From assembly GCA_002401545.1 (NCBI GenBank), contig NVTJ01000104.1, positions 2,957-8,653 of the forward strand: a stretch of DNA of 5,697 bases, read 5' to 3'. The stretch is from Alphaproteobacteria bacterium (GTDB lineage Bacteria; Pseudomonadota; Alphaproteobacteria; Sphingomonadales; Emcibacteraceae). Each line of letters opens with the position of its first letter. Positions within the stretch are counted from its first letter, which is position 1. The translations under genes and the position numbers were made by a program. The notes under the pieces are model-generated. The model saw nothing but the letters and a program-made list of their open reading frames with translations, was not told the DNA's origin and did not search any database. Positions 1-5,697 of this stretch are shown piece by piece.

Positions 1-99
1 TACCATCTGAAAAACATCTATACAAAGACAAAGGCCTCAAACAGAATGCAGGCTGTCAATCGGGCAAAAGAGCTTAATATCATTACGGATGTTCTCTGA
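1..99 (+). CDS. LuxR/MalT-family transcriptional regulator, C-terminal fragment (5' end outside window)
   Basis: Frame 1 is open from the left edge to TGA at 97-99 and encodes 32 residues starting YHLKNIYTKTKASNR and ending AKELNIITDVL. This matches the end of the GerE/LuxR winged helix-turn-helix. There the recognition helix runs into H-L-x-N-I-Y-x-K, then a short S/A-N-R-x-Q-A-V turn, then a final helix rich in A, R, E and L. Proteins with this ending bind DNA as response regulators, quorum-sensing regulators or large MalT-like ATPases. The sensor or receiver part lies outside the window, so the subtype cannot be told. The gene reads toward the racemase and the TonB-dependent receptor with no opposing gene between, so it is a reasonable candidate for their local regulator. 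That role is inferred from position only. Confidence 0.82.
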   Translation, partial: YHLKNIYTKTKASNRMQAVNRAKELNIITDVL

Positions 100-132
100 T
101 AACAATCAACCAGAATACTGGGTACTATCCAT

Positions 133-185
133 TTGAGTAGTCACAATATTTTTATGAGCCCGACTGATGACTACTCAATATTTTT
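133..185 (+). terminator. 11-bp inverted repeat followed by a T-tract: possible terminator or operator
   Basis: TTGAGTAGTCA at 133-143 is the exact reverse complement of TGACTACTCAA at 168-178. The 24-base loop is long. The right arm runs into TATTTTT, as an intrinsic terminator would, and would end transcription of the regulator gene 34 bases upstream. The decamer CAATATTTTT also occurs twice in direct orientation, at 144-153 and 176-185, overlapping the right arm. The long loop and only four G/C pairs in the stem make a weak terminator, so an operator dyad for a dimeric regulator, upstream of the racemase gene, is an equally good reading. The symmetry is seen directly; the function is inferred. 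Confidence 0.45.
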
Positions 186-251
186 CGCCCCTACTTTCTG
201 AAAATTTTGCATCTGAACAAAGGTCATGCCACTGTTCCTTATCAACTTATT

Positions 252-258
252 GGAAGGA
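252..258 (+). promoter_or_regulatory. Ribosome binding site of the racemase gene
   Basis: GGAAGGA lies 10 bases before the ATG at 269. It decides the start. The in-frame ATG at 167 has no comparable purine run before it, sits inside the inverted repeat at 133-178, and would add 34 residues with no match to the family. Confidence 0.75.
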
Positions 259-268
259 ATTTAATCTT

Positions 269-994
269 ATGTCAATTGTAATCCATATCATAACACCAAT
301 CATTACAAAGGGTATCCGTACATTGGACGATGTTGCTGAATATGCCAGTGATGAGGTCAGATTTCGCCATTCGTTGCTGGACAAAGGCCCGTCTTCCATA
401 GAATGTGAGTATGATGAAGCCCTTGCCGTACCAGATACAATTAAAAAAGCCATAGAGGCAGAAAAGGCGGGGGCTGATGCAATTATAATCGATTGTATGG
501 GCGACCCGGGGGTGAAGGCCGTTCGTGAAGTTGTTTCCATCCCGGTGCTTGGCCCTGCGGAAACCAGCATGCATATTGCTGCCATGTTAGGGCAAAAATT
601 CACGGTAGTAACCGTATTGGACGGCGTTGTGCCCATGATCCATAATTTGGCAAAAGTTTACGGCACAACCGAGAAAATGGCTTCTATTCGGGTTATTAAC
701 CTGCCCGTTCTGGAAATTGAAAAGAATTTTGAAAAGACCCAGAGGATGTTGGCACAGGCATCACTGGCGGCAATAAATGAGGACGGCGCGGATGTTATTA
801 TTTTAGGCTGCACAGGTTTTCTGGGCTGCGTTGAGAAAATAACAGAGCTTCTTATGTCCAATGGACGGGATGTTCCCGTAATTGACCCAATCCCCCTGAC
901 GGTCATGACCGCTATAGCCCTTGTCAAAACTGGTTTGAGGCATAGCAAAAAGACGTATGCTCCGCCGCGAGACAAGGTGATTGAAGGTTATTAA
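269..994 (+). CDS. Hydantoin racemase-like protein of the Asp/Glu racemase superfamily
   Basis: This is a 241-residue cytoplasmic protein of the Asp/Glu/hydantoin racemase superfamily, cofactor-independent enzymes that use two cysteines to remove and return a proton at a chiral carbon. The first cysteine is in AIIIDCMGDPGV (Cys76). The second is in DVIILGCTGF (Cys181), at the start of the matching half of the pseudo-symmetric fold. These positions agree with the catalytic pair I recall for characterised bacterial hydantoin racemases. The motifs PVLGPAETS (about 92-100) and VIDPIPL (204-210) also fit that branch. Length is normal. The start at 269 is chosen because of the ribosome site GGAAGGA. 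The gene lies 255 bases before a TonB-dependent receptor on the same strand and after a LuxR-type regulator. No hydantoinase or carbamoylase is in the window. The substrate could be a 5-substituted hydantoin, allantoin or a related compound; annotations such as allantoin racemase or maleate isomerase-like cannot be fully excluded. Family confidence is high, substrate confidence low. Confidence 0.88.
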   Translation: MSIVIHIITPIITKGIRTLDDVAEYASDEVRFRHSLLDKGPSSIECEYDEALAVPDTIKKAIEAEKAGADAIIIDCMGDPGVKAVREVVSIPVLGPAETSMHIAAMLGQKFTVVTVLDGVVPMIHNLAKVYGTTEKMASIRVINLPVLEIEKNFEKTQRMLAQASLAAINEDGADVIILGCTGFLGCVEKITELLMSNGRDVPVIDPIPLTVMTAIALVKTGLRHSKKTYAPPRDKVIEGY

Positions 995-1078
995 ATCGCC
1001 CATAAATGAAGGTTTTACAGGGACTTGTCAGGATAAAAAAATGTGAGCAATATTCAGGAAAACAGAAAACTACCAAGA

Positions 1079-1114
1079 TTGATAGTGTTTTGCCAACCCG
1101 TATAAATTCTATAC
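1079..1114 (+). promoter_or_regulatory. Candidate sigma-70 promoter of the TonB-dependent receptor, with an overlapping dyad
   Basis: TTGATA (1079-1084) and TATAAA (1101-1106) are separated by 16 bases. Each hexamer has five of six consensus positions. Transcription would start near 1113 and leave a leader of about 137 bases before the receptor's TTG start. The -10 box overlaps GTATAAATTCTATAC (1100-1114), a dyad with perfect 5-bp arms GTATA and TATAC around a 5-base centre, which could be an operator. A promoter here would let the receptor be expressed separately from the racemase. The rest of the 995-1249 gap holds nothing I can identify; a 64-codon frame at 1006-1200 has no ribosome site or recognisable content. 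Confidence 0.5.
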
Positions 1115-1236
1115 CTACTTCTTTTTATCCCAATCTACCATCTTTACCATTTGCAATCCGGCAAGATGAAACACAAAATATTACTGAATCAAATGAATGA
1201 ATAGTTGCCCATATTTTATGGATATTACTATCATAT

Positions 1237-1245
1237 AGGGAGAAG
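1237..1245 (+). promoter_or_regulatory. Ribosome binding site supporting a TTG start for the receptor
   Basis: AGGGAGAAG is the strongest purine run in the upstream region. Its AGGGAG core ends seven bases before the TTG at 1250. No ATG in this frame falls between here and the hydrophobic core of the signal peptide, and the earlier in-frame TTG at 1205 has no such site before it. Confidence 0.75.
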
Positions 1246-1249
1246 TAAA

Positions 1250-3412
1250 TTGTCTAAAAAAACATTAAAAAATACATTAGCTCTGACAGCCTGTTATGGT
1301 GCCATGATCGTATTTTCCCCAGCCGCAATAGCACAGGATGAGGAAACAAAGAGCGCCTTCAGTCTGGAGGAAATAATTGTTACCGCCCGCAAGCGTTCGG
1401 AAAGTCTGCAATCAACCCCGATTGCCATTTCAGCCTTTAACGCACAGGCGTTGGAGGATAGAGGGGCGGCAAATATTAATGACATAACAAATATTGTCCC
1501 TAATATGCAATATTCCGCTGCCGCATCGGGAACTGTGGGTGCGTCATCGTTAACTATTCGCGGCATAGGCCAGAGTGATTTTATTACCACCACTGAGCCC
1601 GGTGTAGGGCTTTATCTTGACGGGGTTTATCTTGCGAGGGTAACGGGCGCTGCTCTTGATCTTGCGGATATTGAGCGGGTTGAGGTTCTTAGAGGCCCGC
1701 AAGGAACCCTCTTTGGCCGCAATACAATTGGCGGGGCCGTTAATGTTATCACTAAAAAGCCATCCGGTGAATTTAATGGCAATGCCCAATTAACTTTGGG
1801 TAATAACAATCGTTTTAATGGAAGACTTTCCGTCGATTTCCCGATTATAGACGATGTCTTATCCGGCAGGGTAGCCTTTCTGTCAAAGAACAGTGATGGA
1901 TATGGGTTTGATTCAGATCCTGTTGGCGGCGGCGGAAATTTAGCGGTTGAAAATGATATCGCCGGACGGGCTCAATTATTATTTACCCCAAAAGAAAATG
2001 TGTCTTTCCTGTTATCTATCGATCATACACGCCGGCGGGGAACTGTTATGCCTCATGGCCGTGTTTTCTCAACAATCCCCGGGGATATTTCCCTGTTACC
2101 CAAGGATGACCCAAATCTGGTGCGGCTTGATGCTCCAATACAGGATGACCTTGATGTTACGGGATATGCGCTAACAACAGATATAGGTCTGGGGGATGTG
2201 GATTTGAAGCTGATCACCGCATATCGCAAGCAATCAGGCCAGTCCGGACAAGATTTTGATGGCGGGTCAGATAATATTCTGAATCAGTTTATCACAAGTA
2301 CCCAGAACCAGTTCAGTCAGGAAATTCAATTTACCGGAACAAGCCTGGATGATAAACTGGATTGGGTAGTAGGCCTCTATTATTTTAAGGAAAACGGACA
2401 GTTTGATTCCGATATTGTATTGACCGGCATCCCCATTACCATCTTCACCAAAAGTGATACAAAATCCTACGCGGCCTATGCTCAAGGAACATATCATATT
2501 TCTGACAAGTTTAATATTACCGGTGGTATACGTTGGACCAGTGAAACAAAAGGCGTTGATGTTGATACTTTCTTTGGCCCCTTTCAACTTGTAAATGACG
2601 CGAAGAACAAGAAATTTACCGCCTTTTCCCCCAAGGTTGGGCTTGATTATCAGGCATCCGATGATTTGCTTGTTTATGCATCCGTATCGCGTGGTTTCCG
2701 GTCCGGTGGCTTTAATGGTCGCCCCTTCTCACCGACTGATTTGACGCCATTTGATGAAGAAAAAACAACGGCTTACGAAGTTGGGTTCAAGGCGGATATG
2801 ATGGAAAAGACAGTTCGGCTGAATGTAGCTGGCTTCTATACCGATTATAAGGATATTCAGTTAACCGCAACAACCCTGAATGATCAGGGACAGTTCATTG
2901 TTCTAACCGCCAATGCCGGTAAAGCCAAAATATACGGGCTTGAGGCTGAATTACAGGCAAAACCTACCGAAGATATATTCCTTTATGGATCCGTAGGATA
3001 TGCAGATAATGGTAATGTCAGTCCATTGAAAGGCTTTGATTTTGATACCAGCACAGGCGGAAATCTGCCAGGAGCTTCCGAATGGACATTAAGCCTTGGC
3101 GGAAATTACGATTTTGAAGTTGGTAATAATATGGTGGGCATGGTTGGCGTCGATTATTCCTATCGTAGTCGTTATGACCATCAGGCAAGTAATCAGACAG
3201 CTACTGTAGCAGAAGATGGCTATGGACTGCTAAATGCGCGTCTTACGGTTGGCCCGGACGATGAAAAATGGAAACTGACCTTTTATGGCAAAAACCTGAC
3301 GGATGAAGTTTACCGCGTCTATGGTCAGGATTCCGCGTCCTCTTTTGGGGTTGCCGTTGTCTGGTTTGGTCCCACCCGCGAATTCGGGGCAACATTATCC
3401 TTTAGTTTCTAA
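1250..3412 (+). CDS. TonB-dependent outer-membrane receptor
   Basis: This is a 720-residue outer-membrane active transporter powered by the TonB-ExbB-ExbD system. From the TTG start, residues 1-28 form a Sec signal peptide: a lysine-rich start (MSKKTLK), a hydrophobic core, and AIA before the likely cut at A28-Q29. A TonB box EEIIVTAR follows at 40-47. The plug domain spans about 50-170 and carries SLTIRGIG, GVGLYLDGVYLAR and the hallmark IERVEVLRGPQGTLFGRN, then GGAVNVITKKP. The remainder is the 22-strand barrel, with many aromatic-alternating strands, ending EFGATLSFSF with the terminal phenylalanine needed for outer-membrane insertion. The length is typical and the frame is intact. No SusD-like partner is present. 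This style of receptor is often called siderophore/vitamin-type (COG1629), but many import other substrates. The ligand is unknown, and the racemase and regulator upstream are the only clues. The start was chosen for its ribosome site and signal peptide. The next start, an ATG at 1304, would remove the N-region. Confidence 0.95.
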   Translation: MSKKTLKNTLALTACYGAMIVFSPAAIAQDEETKSAFSLEEIIVTARKRSESLQSTPIAISAFNAQALEDRGAANINDITNIVPNMQYSAAASGTVGASSLTIRGIGQSDFITTTEPGVGLYLDGVYLARVTGAALDLADIERVEVLRGPQGTLFGRNTIGGAVNVITKKPSGEFNGNAQLTLGNNNRFNGRLSVDFPIIDDVLSGRVAFLSKNSDGYGFDSDPVGGGGNLAVENDIAGRAQLLFTPKENVSFLLSIDHTRRRGTVMPHGRVFSTIPGDISLLPKDDPNLVRLDAPIQDDLDVTGYALTTDIGLGDVDLKLITAYRKQSGQSGQDFDGGSDNILNQFITSTQNQFSQEIQFTGTSLDDKLDWVVGLYYFKENGQFDSDIVLTGIPITIFTKSDTKSYAAYAQGTYHISDKFNITGGIRWTSETKGVDVDTFFGPFQLVNDAKNKKFTAFSPKVGLDYQASDDLLVYASVSRGFRSGGFNGRPFSPTDLTPFDEEKTTAYEVGFKADMMEKTVRLNVAGFYTDYKDIQLTATTLNDQGQFIVLTANAGKAKIYGLEAELQAKPTEDIFLYGSVGYADNGNVSPLKGFDFDTSTGGNLPGASEWTLSLGGNYDFEVGNNMVGMVGVDYSYRSRYDHQASNQTATVAEDGYGLLNARLTVGPDDEKWKLTFYGKNLTDEVYRVYGQDSASSFGVAVVWFGPTREFGATLSFSF

Positions 3413-3443
3413 AGAAAAATTTCAGGGCTAATATCCACTTTAT

Positions 3444-3480
3444 AAATAGAGCGCTGTATTTTCTGCGCTCTATTTTTGTT
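3444..3480 (+). terminator. Intrinsic terminator after the TonB-dependent receptor
   Basis: AAATAGAGCGC (3444-3454) pairs perfectly with GCGCTCTATTT (3465-3475) around a 10-base loop. The stem base is followed by a T-run ending TTTTTGTT. It lies about 30 bases after the receptor stop. The left arm starts with AAA, so on the minus strand it could also stop the leftward TPR remnant that ends at 3503, but the T-run there is weaker. Confidence 0.9.
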
Positions 3481-3502
3481 GTCAAAAAGCATTAAAAAAA
3501 GC

Positions 3503-3727
3503 CTAACATTTATATTTCAGGCCGTAAGTCTTCACAAGTTCGCGAAAGTCTTCAATTTTTTGTTGCTTACAATAATTGTTGGCTAAATTAAGAATTATTA
3601 GAATATTATCTTTATCGGAGCTCCCAAATACCCGTTTATCAAATTCTAAGAATTTAAGCAGGATTTTTTCTTCCTTTTTGAGTTGCCCGGTCAGACCATA
3701 AAGAGAGTAAAGCTGTTTTAAATAATA
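3503..3727 (-). pseudogene. 3' remnant of a tetratricopeptide-repeat protein gene, truncated by an insertion sequence
   Basis: Reading leftward, 74 sense codons end at TAG (3503-3505). The translation starts YYLKQLYSLYGLTGQLKKEE and continues with LLKFLEFDKRVFG, then ILNLANNYCKQQKIEDFREL. This fits the last repeats of a kinesin-light-chain-type TPR protein, where a repeat reads roughly L-x-I-x-E-K-x-x-G, D-H-P-D, then L-N-N-L-A-x-x-Y-x-x-Q-G-x-Y. TPRs are helical scaffolds for protein contacts, so no enzymatic role can be assigned. There is no start codon within the fragment. Going upstream, the frame enters CCAGACCC, the apparent end of an IS1595-type element, and then meets that element's transposase stop TAA (3743-3745). 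The gene is therefore cut by insertion and its 5' part is not in the window. Its low GC resembles the receptor block rather than the element to its right. Confidence 0.7.
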
Positions 3728-3728
3728 T

Positions 3729-4277
3729 GGGTCTGGTGAACTTTAGAGGGGATTTTTTCTTAATTCTCTGAGTAGTATAGCATATAAATTTGCATTACGA
3801 TTATTAAATCTAAACTCACATTCTTTCAGGTGTAAAAAGAAAGTCTGCTCAGCAAGACCATTAAACTGGGCGAGCCGTCTTTTGGCAAAACTCCAGAAGC
3901 TTTCATTGCCATTCACATGGCACTTCCCTCGCGCGAATTCATTCTTTGAATGATAGACCCGATAATGATCATAGCCATTGAGGATCAGGCCGTCATAGGC
4001 CCGCCAGCCATCAGTATGTATAGTACTCCCCTCCAGAATTTTTCCTTGTATTATAGGCAGTAAGCTCGCGCGGGAGTAGTTCCTGACGATCTCTACATAG
4101 ACCTTGCCATCCCTTTTCAGTAGCCCAAATACGGGTGTCTTTCCTGCTGCTCCACGCCCTCTTTTGCCGCGAACCCGGCGGGCACCAAAATAACTCTCAT
4201 CCAGTTCAAACGCCCCTGTGGACGCCACATTCCCACTGCAGAATTTAGCGATATACAGGCGTAATTTTGCATAGATA
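3729..4277 (-). mobile_element. IS1595-family (IS1016-like) insertion sequence, truncated remnant
   Basis: The left limit is placed at GGGTCTGGTGAACTTT (3729-3744), which starts with a G-run as IS1595-type ends commonly do. It separates the TPR reading frame from the transposase stop. The right limit is where homology to the IS1595 transposase stops and a second element begins, near 4277. Only the catalytic-domain end of the element is here. Its other terminus and the 8-bp target duplication expected for this family cannot be checked in the window. Exact boundaries are inferred. Confidence 0.62.
3743..4276 (-). pseudogene. IS1595-family transposase, N-terminally truncated
   Basis: 177 sense codons run from IYAKLRLYIAKFCSGN to ELRKNPL and TAA. 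The catalytic domain (ISXO2-like) is well preserved. Counting from a GTG at 4226-4228, Asp10 is in FELDESYFGARR, followed by GKRGRGAAGKTPVFGLLKR. Asp73 is in TIHTDGWRAYDG and Glu109 in HVNGNESFWSFAKRRL, then the family's ending KECEFRFNN. IS1016-type transposases are about 210-220 residues and begin with a helix-turn-helix ending in a segment like T-A-x-x-Y-Y-x-K-L-R. Only the tail of that segment (IYAKLR) remains, so roughly 40-50 residues are missing. Immediately upstream the frame meets TGA (4286-4288), which belongs to the neighbouring transposase. The GTG at 4228 could start a 161-residue catalytic fragment, but without the DNA-binding part it should not be active. Most likely the missing part lies on the far side of the second element. 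Confidence 0.85.
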
Positions 4278-4285
4278 GAGCCTGC

Positions 4286-5697
4286 TCAGAAAGTATTTCC
4301 CGACGGGGCATAATGTCTGGTTATAATTTCTTGTGAAAGAGTTTTCCGTATCATGCTTGTGAATCTGGTGATAAGGGCAGCGATATTATACCGGCTTTGC
4401 GCCTTTTTGAGGTTGGCGCACAAAAGCCTGATCAGCACCATCAGGTTCATGACCATGAAGATGCTTTTGATCCAGGCTTCGCTGGTTATGGCCGTCTTCG
4501 CCCGGATATAGTTCAATCCATAACCATTTTTCCCCTGTCCAAACTTGCCCTCGACGGGAATGCGTTCGCGATAATCCTGCCGCCGCTGTTTCCGGTCCTG
4601 TGCTTTGACGGCGTCGGTCATTTTAGGGGGGCGACCCAGAGGTTTCCCCGCAAAGCGTATGCCCTTGTCCTTGAGGAATTTCCGGTTGTCCCGACTGCCA
4701 TAAAGCGGATCCGCCAGCAATGTCGCCGGATAATGACCCTGTCGGTCTTTATAGGCTTCGACCTGCTGCTTCAGGTCCCGACCCTCATTATAGGCGTCCC
4801 AGCTGATGTGATCGACACAGGCAATGCCGTCCCCGGTCAGGCTGACGCCCAGCTTGGCACCGAACTCAACGGATTTATTGAGCTTGCCCCGGATGATTGG
4901 ACGGACGTGGGGCTGGTGGATGCTGACAATGCGGTCATCACAGCGCCTGGTCCCGGCATCAAACATCTGTTTTTGCTGAAGATACACATGCTGGATGATC
5001 CAATACTGCCGCAGGAGCCTATGAGATAGCGGGATTTTCCGGCCCGGAAGCCTGTCCAGCAGGGTCTCTATATGGCAGGTTGCGCTTCAGATACTGAAGC
5101 TGCCGCCGGATTGCCTGACGGCGTTTCCTGGCGCCGGGCCGGCGTTGCTTGACAAGGGACAGATAATCCTGCCGGGCCTTCCGGCGATAGGTGCGCGGCT
5201 TCTTTTTCAGGCCCGCCACCGGATCAAGGAGAGGATCAAGCAGGGGGTGCAGCTTATCAATAATCAACTCGCTGATTTCCCGCGCTTCATTGAGAAGGCC
5301 CAGATCAGTGGGCCAGATCAGTGGGATAGCGGATCGCCTGCTCCGCCACGGTCGCGTCAAGGATAAGCTTGCCCGCAGGCGGCAGATCATTCTCATCGAC
5401 ACCCTCATCCGCCCCTTCTCCAGAACCGGCGGGCGGGGCCGGGGGAGAAGGGGGCGGATCATCACGGTCCACAGCAGGGGAAGATTTGCCTTTTGACAGC
5501 TGCGCGATGATGCTTTGCTCAAAACAGATGAAAACCTCGGGGCCCATCCGCCGGCGGATATCAACAAACAGGGAGGGCGCAAAGGCCTGATCCCGATAAA
5601 AGGCCTTGAAGCCGACAAAATACTGGAGATACGGGTTCTCCCGGATCTGCTCAATGGTCTCTTCATCGCTCAGGCAAAGTTTATGCTTGATAATCAC
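4286..5697 (-). pseudogene. IS5/IS1182-type DDE transposase, broken by two frameshifts and cut by the window edge
   Basis: Three consecutive minus-strand frames rebuild one DUF772 plus DDE transposase. Piece 1 (5697 to about 5325) has the N-terminal domain motif ETIEQIRENPYLQYFVGF, a Pro/Gly-rich linker and the first catalytic Asp in KLILDATVA (codon 5356-5358). Piece 2 (about 5312 to 5075) carries YPTDLGLLNEARE, then KKKPRTYRRKARQDYL. Piece 3 (5074 to 4286) starts HIETLLDRL and includes CDDRIVSIHQPHVRPI, VEFGAKLGVSL, the second Asp in LLADPLYGSRDN (4709-4711) and the Glu in IPVEGKFGQGKNGYGLNYI (4550-4552). All three catalytic acids survive. The breaks are a 13-bp duplication (5300-5325) and a 1- or 2-base change near 5075. 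The first 60-90 residues lie beyond the right edge. The gene cannot make a full protein without two frame changes, so it is called inactive. Confidence 0.88.
5300..5325. repeat. Two tandem copies of a 13-bp unit inside the transposase gene
   Basis: CCAGATCAGTGGG occurs at 5300-5312 and again at 5313-5325 with no mismatch and no spacer. On the minus strand one copy gives the conserved YPTDLGLLNEARE; the second copy shifts the frame so piece 1 reads YPTDLAH and stops. Removing 13 bases restores the family sequence exactly. This is a slippage-type duplication that inactivates the gene. Confidence 0.93.

Larger units (their letters stand above)
4278..5697 (-). mobile_element. IS5/IS1182-type insertion sequence, running off the right edge
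   Basis: The likely left terminus is GAGCCTGCTCAGAAAGT (4278-4294), which resembles the GAG-x-CTG-x-TC/TG-x-AAAAGT ends of this broad group. It lies exactly where IS1595 transposase homology ends, and only 8 bases beyond the stop of the IS5-type transposase, as expected for a compact element. The interior is clearly richer in GC than the rest of the window, which points to a foreign origin. The other end and any target duplication are outside the window. The family label is from recall of transposase motifs, not a database match. Confidence 0.65.

Noticed and set aside
167..268. Longer N-terminus for the racemase from ATG at 167
   Set aside because: It has no ribosome site, the start lies within the inverted repeat, and the extra 34 residues do not match the family. 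ATG at 269 with GGAAGGA is better.
1006..1200. 64-codon open frame between the racemase and receptor genes
   Set aside because: It has no ribosome site, its composition is not protein-like, and it overlaps the best promoter candidate for the receptor. It is better read as intergenic.
4117..4311. 64-codon minus-strand frame with an ATG at 4309-4311 overlapping both transposases
   Set aside because: It is out of frame with both recognised transposases, crosses the junction between the two elements, and has no family resemblance.
4397..5029. Long plus-strand open frame of 210 codons
   Set aside because: It lies antisense to the transposase, which has conserved DDE motifs in the opposite strand. 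The open frame is a by-product of GC-rich codon use.
5075..5325. Programmed ribosomal frameshifting as the reason for the split IS5/IS1182-type transposase
   Set aside because: There is no slippery heptamer of the usual A- or T-run type at either break. One break is a tandem duplication and the other a small indel, and relatives of this type are usually single-frame.
5365..5490. Pro/Gly-rich segment (PPPSPPAPPAGSGEGADEG) as a possible separate gene or fusion
   Set aside because: It sits in frame between the N-terminal domain and the first catalytic Asp of the transposase, where relatives carry a low-complexity linker.

Overview
The window looks like a stretch of a Gram-negative, probably proteobacterial, chromosome. 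This rests on an outer-membrane TonB-dependent receptor with a Sec signal peptide and a terminal phenylalanine. The style of its N-terminus (a TonB box of the form EEIIVTAR followed by KRSESLQSTPIAISAF) fits marine Alphaproteobacteria best, but the taxon is an inference. The left two thirds are fairly AT-rich. The right third, from about 4278, is visibly richer in GC and is a transposable element.

Positions 1-3480 form a rightward-transcribed block. It opens with the last 32 codons of a LuxR/MalT-type regulator (1-99). An inverted-repeat/T-tract region (133-185) follows, then a hydantoin/Asp-Glu racemase-family protein (269-994) with both catalytic cysteines. A 255-base gap carries a good sigma-70-like promoter candidate (1079-1106). 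It leads to a 720-residue TonB-dependent receptor (1250-3412) that appears to start at TTG. A strong intrinsic terminator closes the block (3444-3480). Regulator, racemase and receptor side by side suggest a small uptake-and-processing locus for an unidentified ligand. The ligand cannot be read from the sequence.

Positions 3503-5697 are genomic debris on the minus strand. A tetratricopeptide-repeat gene survives only as its last 74 codons (3503-3727), cut where an IS1595-type (IS1016-like) element begins. That element's transposase keeps its catalytic domain (3743-4276), but its N-terminal helix-turn-helix part is missing where a second element begins near 4278. The second element is an IS5/IS1182-type insertion sequence running off the right edge. 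Its transposase is itself broken by two frameshifts, one of which is a clean 13-bp tandem duplication. The layout is therefore a nested insertion: host gene, then IS1595-type, then IS5/IS1182-type.

I saw no RNA gene, CRISPR array or recognisable defence or biosynthetic system. The regulator-racemase-receptor pairing and the stacked, decaying insertion sequences are the parts worth attention.
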